Below the pieces are notes generated by a model. That model did not search any database and was not told where the DNA came from. It saw only the letters and a list, made by a program, of their open reading frames with translations. Made by a program: the position numbers and the translations under genes. Below are positions 1 through 11,828 of a stretch of 64,000 nucleotides of DNA, in pieces. The stretch spans positions 744,001 through 808,000 of the forward strand of contig QUOL01000002.1 of the NCBI GenBank assembly GCA_009761415.1. The letters are read 5' to 3'. The number at the start of each line of letters is the position of its first letter. The first letter of the stretch is position 1. The DNA comes from Sarcomyxa edulis. Taxonomy: Eukaryota > Basidiomycota > Agaricomycetes > Agaricales > Mycenaceae.

Positions 1-3000
1 CGAGAACGATTGACTTCATATCGTGGCCGGATGACCATCAAACTATGCTACAGGGATAGCATGGGTACAAAGCACGAAGTGCCAAAAGACTGTGGTCTTG
101 TCCCCATCATGGTTCGAGTGCGTGCCCAGTCAAATTGTAATTTTACGCGGTTCATATTTTGCTAACGTCAATTCGTTAGTCTGTACGCTGCAACCTTCGT
201 TCCATGTCTTCCTCTGACCTCGTCAAACACCACGAAGAGCCAGAAGAATTTGGCGGCTACTTCATTGTCAATGGCAATGAACGTTTGATTCGATACCTCA
301 TCCTTCCCCGACGAAATCACGTTATATCCCTCATTCGACCATCATTCTCCAATCGTGGTCCTTCCTACACTCCTAATGCTGTCCAAATTCGATGCGTACG
401 GCCTGATCAAACGAGCGTCACCAACAGTCTCCATTATCTCTCCAACGGCAGCGCCATGCTTCGCTTCAGCTGGAGAAAACAAGAATATCTCATCCCAATC
501 ATGCTTGTTCTCAAAGCATTAGTCGGTGCCTCGGATCGAGAAATCTTCGAGGGTGTCATGATGCAGGATTACGAGAACACGTTCTTGACTGATCGTGTAG
601 AATTGTTGCTACGCAGTTTCAAAATGTATAACCTGCGCACCGGAGAGCAATGTCTTGAACATCTTGGCCAAAAATTCCGCATTGTATTAGGAATGCCTGA
701 TGATTGGACCGACACTGCACTAGGTGTCTGGTTGATCCAGAAAATGGTTCTTGTTCACCTGGACTCTCCCCGAGAGAAGTTCAGGATGCTCCTGTGAGTT
801 GACCCATATACGCTCTGAAATATTGTGACTTATGTTTCTCGTTACTTTAGGTTCATGCTGCGCAAACTGTATGGTTTAGTCTCTGGGACCTCCTGTGCAG
901 ACAACCCAGATTCGACGCAACATCAGGAAGTCCTCCTCCCCGGAAGTTTGTATGGTATGATCATCAAAGAGCGCATGGAAGAAATATTGAACGGATGCCG
1001 CGCAACTATCTCTGCCGATGTAAGAAATGGAGTTGTCGTCGATTTCAACGATCGTGTGTATATTCCGTTGTCCGAGCCTATTCGCTCGCTGATTTTGATC
1101 TACTCTGCAGCCCGATATATGACAAAAGTGTTTTCGCGCGTCAACTTCGACATTGGGGCGAAAATGTCCAATTTTCTTGCCACAGGAAATTTGGTTTCTC
1201 CGACAGGCCTCGACCTACAACAAGCCTCTGGATTCACTATCGTCGCCGAAAAACTTAATTGGCAGCGCTACATCAGTCATTTCAGATGTATACATCGTGG
1301 TGCTTTCTTCGCGGAACTGAAGACAACTACGGTCCGAAAATTGCTACCAGAATCTTGGGGTGTGTTCCCTTCTGTCACTGTATCTGTCCTCCATCTGACT
1401 CAATGCTTTCAAAGGATTTCTATGTCCTGTTCATACTCCTGATGGTACCCCATGTGGTCTCCTGAATCATCTCGCACGGGCATGTCGCATCGTCACGTCG
1501 CCACTAGCTGTATCTCATCTTCCTGCTCTCCTCGCCGCGCACGGCATGACTCAGGCTTTCACGCCATCTGTGGACGGTCGGAAAAATCTATGTATACAAC
1601 TAGACGGACGCGTCATAGGATGGGCACGACCTACTGTCGCAGCACAACTAGCCACTTCACTTCGGATATGGAAAACTGAAGGTAAACATGGCGTCCCGAT
1701 GGATTTGGAAATAGGTCTAGTACCTGAATCAAAAGGCGGACAGTATCCCGGGCTTTTCTTGTTCGCTTCCAGAGCACGAATGATGCGACCTGTCAAATAC
1801 TTGGCGAACGGGCGTGACGATCAGGTTGGGCCGTTCGAGCAAGTGTATATGAACATAGCTTGCACACCAGAGGAGATCGAATCTGGCGTCTCAACACATA
1901 TCGAACACAATACAACGAATTTCCTCTCTATCTTGGCCAACTTGACACCGTTCTCAGACTTCAACCAGGTACGCGCCGATACTCAACTTCTTTTACCGTC
2001 GATATGTCACTCACAACCTCCTAACAGAGTCCAAGAAATATCTATCAGTGTCAGGTATGTCGGGGAGAACATAACTTCCAATCATTTCTTCCCATGCTCA
2101 TCGGCTCTAGATGGGTAAACAAACCATGGGAACGCCAGCGACAGCTCTTCAGCATCGAACTGATAACAAACTTTACCGGCTCCAAACTGGGCAAAGCCCG
2201 GTCGTTCGCCCTGCTCTGCACAACACATATGCCATGGACTCTTTCCCGAATGGCACTAATGCGATTGTAGCCGTCATTTCATATACTGGTTACGACATGG
2301 AGGATGCTATGATATTGAACAAATCCAGTGATGAACGCGGGTTCGCCTATGGAACAGTATACAAAGCCCACATTGTGGACCTCAAAGATATTCGTGGCGC
2401 TTCTAAATCGAATACTGCACCTACTATTCATTTTGGTCTTGGTCATGACATCCGGACAGAACCAGGGGACAAGCAACACACGTGCTGTGCCTTCGTGGAC
2501 AAGGATGGTTTGCCCTTCGTTGGAAGCCGATTGAGTTCCGGCGATCCATTGGCCGCCTACATCGACGATACTACTGGCAAGACCCGGTTTGTCAAATATA
2601 AGGGTGACGAAAACGCTTATGTGGACGAAGTACGACTGCTTGGTAAATTGTCGAGTTCATGCACCTGTCGTCTTCCTGCTAATGAACTTCTTCAGGCAGT
2701 GACGCCGGAGATTCGGAACTACAGAAAATACACATAACTTTACGTATAACGCGTGCTCCCGTCATCGGTGATAAGTTTTCGTCGAGGCACGGACAGAAGG
2801 GTGTTTGTTCGCAGAAATGGCCAGCGGTGGATATGCCTTTCAGCGAGAGCGGGATGCAGCCTGACGTCATTATCAATCCTCATGCGTTCCCTAGTCGAAT
2901 GACGATCGGCATGTTGGTCGAAAGTATGGCTGGGAAATCGGGTGCTATGCACGGTTTAGCACAAGACGCCACTCCGTTCAAGTGAGAATTCTCTTCTCGT

Positions 3001-3795
3001 GTACGATCGATTTTTTATCTTACTTTGTGATTCTAGATTCTCCGAAGAAGACACAGCGATCAATTACTTTGGAGAACAGCTATTAGCTGCCGGTTACAAT
3101 TATTATGGGAACGAACCGATGTACTCCGGAATTACGGGCCAGGAATTCGCTGCAGACATCTATCTCGGCGTGGTCTACTACCAAAGATTGCGACATATGG
3201 TCTTAGATAAATTCCAAGTGAGAACGACAGGGCCCGTTGATCCAGTCACTCGACAGCCAGTCAAGGTAAGTCTTGACGTTACGTTGATTGTGCCTTTGCA
3301 TGACTGAGTTTTTTGTAGGGTCGTAAACGTGCTGGAGGAATCCGGTTCGGTGAGATGGAACGTGATGCTCTTATAGCTCATGGTACATCTTTCCTCCTGC
3401 AAGACAGGTTGATGAATTGCTCCGATTACTCGACTGCATGGGTCTGCAGAACTTGTGGCAGTTTGATCTCTCTGGGTTACGAAGACATCAGCCTCGGCGA
3501 AGTCGTGCTTGGAGCATCTGAAGGACTGAAACCAACAGGTCCCGGAGGTGAATATTGCAGAGTTTGTCGAGCAGCTGCAGACCAGGAGGATGAACGAGAA
3601 AGACAAGCTTTAGCAACGGGACAACACCTTCAGCGTCCCCAGGCTGACGTCAGAATGGCTATCTCATCTCAACATGTGCTCAGTCGGGCGACGAAGGGAG
3701 GCGATCTTGATGTTGTAGCAGTGCCATTCGTCTTCCGATATCTCTGCGCCGAGTTGGCTTCGATGGGCATCGCCGTTTCCTTGGAAGTTCGCTAG
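1..3795 (+). CDS. RPA2: DNA-directed RNA polymerase I second-largest subunit (RPA2/RPA135), 5'-truncated by window edge
   Basis: This subunit forms one half of the RNA polymerase I active-centre cleft, which transcribes rRNA genes in the nucleolus. About 1,114 residues are visible, so roughly 100 N-terminal residues lie before the window. Nine exons were read: 1-117, 180-793, 851-1359, 1415-1968, 2028-2054, 2111-2642, 2696-2981, 3037-3265 and 3319-3795. Family motifs in order are [54 protein letters not shown], the hybrid-binding block [10 protein letters not shown] with GYDMEDAMI, and [12 protein letters not shown]. The C-terminus has the zinc-binding CRTC and CRVC pairs typical of second-largest subunits. 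The spacing and the SRHGQKG block fit Pol I, and HTPDG is common to Pol I-III. Identity rests on the contiguous family match. Exon 5 is only 27 nt. Confidence 0.96.
2028..2054 (+). other. 27-nt internal microexon of RPA2
   Basis: This exon encodes nine residues (SPRNIYQCQ) in phase 0. It is flanked by introns 1969-2027 and 2055-2110. These residues are a conserved block of second-largest RNA polymerase subunits immediately before MGKQ, so the exon must be included for a functional enzyme. Confidence 0.93.
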
Positions 3796-4048
3796 GTATC
3801 TTTTCATGTTTTCGTATCTGTATGTTGTCCTGCAGGATTATAGCATAATAAACATTACATATCCACGTAGTAGCATATATCAAAAGTGAAAAAAAATAAA
3901 GGATAGTTGATATAAGAGCAGTAACGTCTCCGAAGTCGCAGCCTGAAAGACGACATATAAACGAACGAACGAACAGATAAACAGGTATATATGTAAGATG
4001 GAAGTTAAATACTACGAGGTGAGGAGGGGAAAATCTCTCAAATTATAA
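3796..4048. other. Convergent intergenic space between RPA2 and the next gene
   Basis: This space lies between two convergent stop codons. It contains an AATAAA near 3845 and A-rich runs near 3890-3900 that could serve 3'-end formation for RPA2. No gene was seen. Confidence 0.5.
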
Positions 4049-7000
4049 TTAAGCTTGCGCAGTGATGAGGAGGTGGGGATGCTCTGCAGACCCGTAATTG
4101 TTCGGGGTATGAGGTGGTGTTGCTGGTGAAACAGCCTCACCATCGGCTTTGGTTTTGTGCTGGATGCTCGGTCGAAGTATCGGAGATTCACTCTCGTGAT
4201 CCCCACCGAGAAATAGCTCCACGATAGATTGCTCCAGAGATGAGTCGACAGCCAACTTTTGGGCGACAGGAGTATCGGAAGGCGAGGGTGATGGATAAGG
4301 AACATCGTAATCCACCGGTGAAACAGGAATGCCTGCCTTGGCGAGGAACATGTCGAATATGAGACGACATTCGTCAGCAGTAGTCGCCTTGGATAACAGA
4401 CGACGCATATCTCGCGTATCATTCAATGACAATGAAGAAGGGTGCGTTAGAATGACAGGGCCTACAGCCTGTTGTACTGGCGTCGATGGGGGCTTGGGAG
4501 ACGATCTGACGGGAGAAACGGCGGGTGAGGCTTCACCGGACCTGCCTGGAACACTACGACCGTTCGGCTCGATACGACTCGTGGCAGAGTGAACGCTCGA
4601 CGGCGGCTGCGGAGATGGTGATAAGGATGATGACCTCTCTTTAGTCTCCAATTTGGAAAGGACCAAAGGAGGAGCTGAAGTCTGAGGGTCTGATAATTGA
4701 GTGTTCCATGTCTTGGGCATCGACTTCCGTGGGACCGAGGGTTGTTTATTCGAAAATGAATTGGATGAATTCTGCTCTTCCGAGGATTGTGTGGCTGAAG
4801 GAGGCGGTGAAATGGGACGCGGACGCGGTGGAATAGGTCTATTCGCAAGGGATGACATCGACCCCATGTTACTATTGGATATCTTGGATCGCAGTGGATT
4901 ACGAGAAGCGCTGGAGTTTGTCCTGGAGCGCGTGTTGAACTCGTCCACAGACCCACGCGATTTATCACCGTTAAGTGTCAATTTCGACATCATACGTTGA
5001 AGACGTCCACCACCCTTTGGTTTTTCGACAGAACCTCCAGGAGACATCGGAGGACCATCTGGAAAGAAGTCCAAGTCACGCCCACCCCCAGGCATCGAAG
5101 GTGTCTCAGGCGGTCCCTGCGCCAAAAAGTCCATAAGATCCCTGGTGCTCGATGAGACCTTCGGCTTTGCTGCTGGTCTGGGAGTGACAGGAGTCTTGAC
5201 TACCCGCGGAGCTGGGGTCGGAACCACAAGCACTTCATCATCGTCATCGTCAGATCCTCCCATCACATCATCTAAGTCTAGTGACTCTCTGTTCCCTTGA
5301 ATCTTGCGAGTGCGAGTAGGAAAACCACCTTTGGTGTTAATTTCCTGCGGTACACGCCAGTCACGTTTGGGCATCGCTGCTATCTCGGCTGCAGAGGGGG
5401 AAGGTGGAGGAAGAGGGAAAGCTGATATTGAAGGCATCTCTCGCAAGCTGCGGTTGTTTCCACCAGGATGGGCCGCTTCTGAAAACGAACGCCCTCGATA
5501 AACCGATGATGGAGGTGATGATGGTAAACTAGGAATAGTGGGAGTAGTGACACGAGCACGAGTGGCCGTAACGGTGGAAGTCACTTTGACAACGTTTGCC
5601 TCTTCTTCGTCTTCGATTATCGAATCGACATGGCGAAGTGAGGGTCGACGGCCTGTAGCTCGTGGAGGGAGAGCGGATGGAGCAGTGGAGTCAACCTTGA
5701 GAGGAGCTGGAACCCTATTTCCACGTTGTTTCTCTTGTTTGTACATCTAGACCATTCTTGTAGTTAAGAGATAAATTACAGTAACGTAAATAACATACCT
5801 CCATAGTTTTGAGCCTATCAGGTGTAAGAGATACTTTCATCGTTCCGCTCGATCGCATGAGGTCGTCAAATTCTTGTAGCAGGGAGGAATCCTAAATGGT
5901 GAAGGTTTTTAATATGCATATGGCATCGTCTATCACAATGACGTACTTCAAAGTCTTGATTTTCGCTGTCCTCGTATGCTAGCAATGTTTGCTTCGTCTC
6001 CAGACTGAGGGCAGACTCCGAGCGCCTGTGACCATTCTGACTCTCAGCATCAGAATTCTTGCTGTTTGAGCCGAAAATCTTCATGGCTCTCGCCTTGTCA
6101 AAAGACGATCTGTGTACAGAAGTAGAGCTGGGGTTCGTTGCAGCCATGGTGGTCATTGACAGAGACGCCTCCGAAGAGATGCGAGATCGCAGAGAAAGAG
6201 CGGAGTCCTTCGAGGTCGAAGCCAAGTCTTGTTGTGAGGACGCACGAGATGGAGATGCACCCTTTTCGTTGCGTGAGAGTGATTTACTACGTCTTGGCTT
6301 TGGCAGTTTGGACAACTGTTCGATCTGTTCATAGACTGAAAGGGCGTCAACAAGTGTTCGTTGGGAAGGTCCGAGGGCCCATCATGGGAATCATTCGGTG
6401 CAACAATTTATCAAAAAAGGACAATCACCTTTCATCGTTTTGAACAGTCCATAAATAGAATCATCCTCACACAGCGCCACAAACAGATCCTGCACAGTAG
6501 CGTTGGTGCGGCTGCTATCTCGCGAGGCAACGCGGCCCACATTGGATAGAATATGTCTTCCAAGTGTGAATTAGAACGTGTTGGCAATAGAATGGTACGG
6601 AGTACATACTCGCACATGGATCTGGAAGGGCGGTTAGATTAGAGTTGTCAGTGATGGAGATGTGATACGACATACTCTAATATCGCAGTTAGATACAAAG
6701 CAGCAGGCGCGACTAGACTAGCCTTGGGTGATGATAGACCACCTGCTTGCCCCATCCTATCGCCAAGGCGCTTCTCCGCGCCTGGGTCCTCATCAGATTC
6801 GTTCAGCGTAGAATACGCCTCACATTTGAGTCGAAGTAGCTGTAGTGCACATATAGATGAAATTCGTTGCTAAGTTATGACTGACAGAAAACTCACCTCA
6901 AAAGCCCATTGTAAATGAAAGTTTTTCTCTTCGTCCGCGCCTGGCGAGACAGTTATACCTGGAGGGTGTGTGCGTTCCCAATAAGCCCTCAATTCTACTT

Positions 7001-7308
7001 CGGCCTCCAACAACGCTTCCTTCCCCAAGCTGGTGGGCAGAACCTTTAGCAATCCAGCTTTGAGCTTGTCGGTAGAAAGGGAGCGCGCGGCATTAATGAT
7101 ACTGAAGAGAAACTCGTCCAGCAAGACATTGATGCATCGGAGGGCGTCGATTTTGAGTTTTATGGGACGAATATCAGACAAAATTACATCCGCGGAATGA
7201 GAGGAAATATAAGCAGCTGCTAGATAGAGATAGGAGGTTAAAAAGGACATAAATTGGGATGAAATAGGGAGGGTTGAGCTCACTGTTGCCCTCAGCGGAG
7301 CCAGCCAT
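4049..7308 (-). CDS. Large Ser/Pro-rich protein with an N-terminal H2A-like histone-fold region (function unknown)
   Basis: I do not recognise a named gene here. The spliced model has eight exons (7284-7308, 6897-7219, 6676-6839, 6610-6621, 6429-6556, 5947-6335, 5799-5891, 4049-5746) and encodes about 943 residues. At about residues 155-195 it reads APAALYLTAILE, then SMCE, then HILSNVGRVASRD. This resembles helix alpha2 of histone H2A ([26 protein letters not shown]), so a histone-fold-like N-terminal domain is inferred. The rest is low complexity: Ser, Pro and Arg rich, with an acidic run (GGSDDDDDE) and many SP/TP sites. It ends in a short conserved-looking helix (RDMRRLLSKATTADECRLIF). 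The start ATG at 7308 is followed by a 25-nt first exon. The gene runs in the same direction as the zinc-finger gene upstream, 204 bp away. A nuclear or scaffold role would be a guess. Confidence 0.78.
6610..6621 (-). other. 12-nt microexon in the H2A-like region
   Basis: This twelve-base exon is flanked by a 54-nt intron (6622-6675) and a 53-nt intron (6557-6609), each with GT and AG ends. It adds Ser-Met-Cys-Glu within the H2A-like helix. Skipping keeps the reading frame but shortens the helix by four residues. With the exon, the distance between the LE and RD landmarks is within one residue of that in H2A, which favours inclusion. Confidence 0.68.
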
Positions 7309-7512
7309 GGTTGCAGTCTCTGTGCAAGCAGCAAATGATCACACCGCTTCAAGTTTCCATCACAAGTCCAGTTGCCTATTTTGAAAAGCACATATCCGCG
7401 TCAGGCACTTCGAATTCGAAATTCTTACAAGTTCAAAAAGCCGATGCTTCCCTCCACCAGGTCCATATACGTATGCGTTTCTATAGAAAACAGATCTACT
7501 AAACGCCGGGCT

Positions 7513-10500
7513 TTACGTACTATCCCTGAGCATAAACGCCACCGCCTCTTCATCGCTAGTCACTTCCTGGGGTACACCATGTGAGATTGGCAAACCAATA
7601 CACTCCTCCATCTCTTTCTTGGGCTCGAACATACCAGCGTCATCAGCGATAGTAGCCTCCGATAGTCCAGATTGATGTTCAGAATAATACGCGTCTTCCC
7701 CATCGGAATTAGACTGAGAATACTCAGAACGACCGCCATTCGCGTCTGGCCAAAGGACTAATCCCTCGTTGACCAGCTGAGAGACTTCACAAGACGTGAG
7801 CTCCAGCATATTCGGCATCTTGACTGGTTTGGAGGACGTGTGCTCCAAAAAGTCGTATTCGTGGAGCCTCGAGTTTGGACCCTGCGCCTCTGACTTTGCC
7901 AACCGCCGAGCGCCACGTACCGGACGGTGCTTCTTGTTTATATGTGCTCCCATCTTAGCAGTGCCCGTAATATTCATTAAGACCTGCAGCAACAATCATC
8001 AATATTTCGTTTATGAATCTTGTTAACAGAAACATCACTGACCCATGGACCGAGTTCTTGATGCCGCTCCTCAGAGATTCTGGCTTTGACAACACGCCGA
8101 GGGACGCTCATGTAAGACGGAAGAGACTCGGGAGTCGGTGGTAATGGAGGCAGATTGGGTTTAAAAGGTTTCGGAGTGGGCCTCAACGAATGTTTTCCTT
8201 TGTGTTCCTGAAGATTATGTTCTACAAGCTGCCGGGGATGTCTGAAGCTCTCCTCGCAATCTATATCAAGAGGATAAATGGAGGATATCATTAAGCTACC
8301 GACTTGCGTGGCTTACCTTCATAAGCACAGAAAATCGGCCTCCGAGCATGATTGTCTAGGTGATACAACAATTTCTCTCGATCCGAAAACTTCTGTCCAC
8401 AATGGTGCCACAAACAGTAAAAGCCATTCTGTAAGAAAGAACGGGAGGGAGGAGTGAACATCGGAGCAAACAGAAGAAACAAAGTCACTCACAAGGACAT
8501 CCCCGTTTTGAACATGTCCAGGGAGGTGTAGCATCAAATTATCTGTCGAGTTTAGTACAGCATCACAGTCCTTCCATTTACACGGATGTTCATGTATTCG
8601 GGAATACGCTTCCTGAACGGCCAGCCGCTCAGCGTCATCTACAAACGGAAAGTTAAGATCAAATTCGCTCAGGATATTCTCTGCGCATGAGAGAATATAA
8701 GGGTATCTCACGAACCAGATTCGCTTCTCTCCCGTGAAATCCGAAAACCTTGAATAACAAATGCATAGAAGATAACAACAACTCCTCCGTTAATTCTTTC
8801 CAACCCATCACGCTTTTGACTATCGCGTACCTTCACTCCCAGTGGCTCTTACTCGATCCGTCCTTGTTCTTGCTTTGCTAACCACAATAACATCCCGCGT
8901 ATCCCTGGCTTTACCACGCCTCATCCTTTCTAAATCCTTTCTAACCCATTCCGGAGGGGAAGGCATCAAGACAATCACTCGATCCTTGCCCTGCGAGAAT
9001 GCCGTACGCCTGCTCGTCGATTGCATACCCGTCTTGACAACTTGATTAGAGCGCTTGCCGTATTGTTTGGCCCGCTTCTCACTATCGGTACCGGTACGAA
9101 TAGGCTCATCACCGAAATCGGGTATACTGTTACCAGAAGGGGAACTGGAAGGCGATGGTAGGAATAGTGGACTCCTAGATGGTCCAGCTACGCTGTTCGT
9201 AGTAGGAATGGGTGGCGGTAGCGAAGGCGAAGGCGATGTCATGAGAATGTCTTGTCTATTTCCGTTCTCTTCCCTTGCATTTGGTTTGGCGGTGGTAATT
9301 TTAGGCTGACTTGATTGCTGTATAGGCGCCGGGGAAGGTTTCGGTGCAACTGTGGAAGGTTTTGGAGCGAACGTCGGACGTTTACGGGAAGTAAGAGTGG
9401 AAAAACCAAGTATCGAGGCCGGTCGGAGAGGGTGAGGAGTCGGAATTAGAGAAGATTTTGAAGAACCCGGTACGACGACAACAGCGGTGGGCGGTGGACT
9501 ATTCAGCACGATCTGAACGGGTCTTTGAATTTCTGTTCGGACTGGCTCTGGCTCAGCTGGCTTCTTTGGAGGTACTGGAGCTGGAAGTGCGGGTAGGGGA
9601 GCGGTAGGATGCACTACCGGGGCAGTAAGAGAATCTTTCATCATCGCCTCTGGGCTCGGACCATTAGGCTCTCTATCTCCTGTAGTCATGGCCTGCCTTT
9701 TAGGACCACCGTCCCTACTCAACTCTGAATCTAGTGTAGCGTCTTCTCGCGGTCTCTTCTCTCCCACCTGCGATCCAAGCGTGCGCAATATATCCTTCGC
9801 AAGTCGAGTTTTGTCGGCTTGCGCTGGGACAAGTTTAGGTAGTATTTGATCTTGCTTCGGCTTCGTCTTCCTCTGCCTTTTCGGTTTACTCGGCTGCTGT
9901 TGCTGAATCACCTGCTGGACGGGGAACCATCGTTGGGCTTGCTGTGTGGTTAATGACCCACCGAAGAACTGATAGTTTCCCTGCTCGTCCCGGTACAAGA
10001 CGAGGGGTGGAAGGCGATAAGGAACGGGAGCGAAAATGGGGTCAGGAGCCAAGTCCGGCAATGTATCAAGGTTCACTGGTGCGTATTTCCCCGTAAAAGT
10101 AGGTGCTAGGAGAGTGATCAGTCCGTCCAGGCCTTTGAAGAGCTTCTGTCTCGTCGTGGGTATGTCTACATCCGAGTTTCTACGTCCGTAATGTGCCCAG
10201 TGAAGGATATCGCTTGAAGAAAGAGAACCGTAGGAGGCTTGAAATACATATTTGGCTAACTTGAGCATGTCCTCGGAATTTGCAGGTACAGAGTTGTTTG
10301 GCGGGACTTGAATACTATTGGGAGAGATCATGGGTTTTATTGACGCACTTGGGGTAAATCCAAGTGAATCATTGGGCTGAGGTGCTCTGGACGTCGAAGA
10401 GCTTGCAGACTGATTGGATACGACATCAATCTAGACGTTGAAGAGGGAGATAAACAAGCATTGTACGTACCGGACCATGCATCCGTTGCCCATTGGGAGC

Positions 10501-11486
10501 AGTCGATGTATTAATCGCAGATCCTGTCTGTCCCGACGCACCAGCCATACTCGATGTTGAAGATACGTTCTGTAGAGGTTGAGCTTGAGAGCCTGGTTAC
10601 AAGATGAACGGTCTATGACTGATCACGGAGGGAAATAAATTTTACCATTAATTGGCGGCGCGCGACGAGTGAATTCATTGTAAAACTGGGCAATATGAGA
10701 ATAAGGGTTCGTGGACTTAGGAAACTGTGATTTCGATCCATTTGTTTGCTGCTGCGGTATGGAGGGCGGCGCTCCTTGTGGCGGGCCAGGTAAGTCGGGT
10801 TTATGTCGAGCTTGACCTTGTGGGATAGTGTGATGAGACTGCTGCGAAGATACAGATTGTTGTAGATTGTGTTGTACATATGAGGTGGGTTGGACGTAGG
10901 ATTGTTGCTGTAGATGAGGTCCTGGCAGGAAACTATGTGGTTGTATCTTGCTAACAGTCTGTGTATGCTGCTGAGAGGTCCGTGGAATGATTGATACATT
11001 TCTAGGGTTCTGGACAGTAGGTAATGGATGTTGAAACGACGACGATGCTTGCGCAAGCTGTTGTATCGGTGTAGAAGATGAAGTCGAAGATGCGCGAGCC
11101 TTTCGGTCCCAAAATGAGTTGGTTCAGCTGTAGAAAAGGACAACACTCACAGAAGATGGACTCGGACTTGTCACCTCCTGTATAGTCGCAGTTATTGGTA
11201 GAATCTGGGGTGCGCGTGTGGCATAAGTAGACGGTCCAGCAAGTGCCATTTGTCTGGTGATTGAAAGGTATAGACGACAGACAAAGCCAAAAAAACGCGT
11301 ATACGACTCACTGAATGTGCTGGTATTGCTGCTGAAGCAATTCTGATTGACGTCTGTAGAGCACATAAGTTTTTTCGACCTCTGTGGTACGAAAAGAATC
11401 ACGCACCTGGCCTCATCTCCTTCCAAGATCTTTCTTCGCAACTCATTTTGCAGTTCGAGGTATTTACGATTGCCCTCTTCATTCAT
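7513..11486 (-). CDS. C2H2 zinc-finger protein with long Gln/Pro-rich N-terminal region
   Basis: This is a multi-exon gene of roughly 1,000 residues; I could not assign a specific name. The N-terminus is a short coiled-coil-like helix (RKYLELQNELRRKILEGDEAR). A Gln/Ser/Pro-rich stretch follows, then a region near 9950-10300 with LAKYVFQASYGSLSSSDILHW that looks folded, then another Pro/Ser-rich stretch. The C-terminal third has three fingers of type C-x4-C-x12-H-x3/4-H: CKWKDC...HLPGH, CLWHHC...HLDNH and CAYEDC...HNLQEH. A basic segment (KKHRPVRGARRLAKSE) and an acidic tail come after. This suggests a nuclear DNA- or RNA-binding regulator. The start is uncertain. The first in-frame ATG is at 11486, the frame stays open upstream to about 11640, and no ATG lies there, so a further 5' exon is possible. 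The stop at 7513 could instead be bypassed by a donor site overlapping it. Confidence 0.75.
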
Positions 11487-11828
11487 TCTAGACCACTCGG
11501 TCACGTCCCTTTGCAACTGTTCAATGCGCCTCTGATTGTCGTGGTAGAGGTCGTCGCTGATGAGAACCTGCGAGCTGGTTGTAGCGGTGAAAGTAGTCGG
11601 CGGCCCTGTGGACAAACGCGTCTTCAAGAGCGATGATCTTCAACCAGGTAGCAAGAAAGGAACTATAGCCCCGTCCACTGTCCACGTCGACAACAAGAAT
11701 TCCAAGCCGTGGAAGGACGTGAACTTGAGTCGGTGAGATCGGTCAACTCAACGATCAGAAGAGAAGCCCCTCAATTCGACTCAGACAGACTCCGCCAGAA
11801 CAGCGCAGTCTCTTCACCCCAGGAATAT
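11487..11828. promoter_or_regulatory. Divergent promoter between the C2H2 gene and NDUFAF5
   Basis: This is the 342-bp space between the two predicted divergent starts. Part of it (to about 11640) is open in frame with the C2H2 gene, so the true 5' end of that gene may lie here. No clear TATA-like element was seen. Confidence 0.4.

Noticed and set aside
11709..11828. N-terminal extension of NDUFAF5 from the ATG at 11709
   Set aside because: The extension is charged and not presequence-like, whereas the ATG at 11829 begins a typical mitochondrial targeting sequence.
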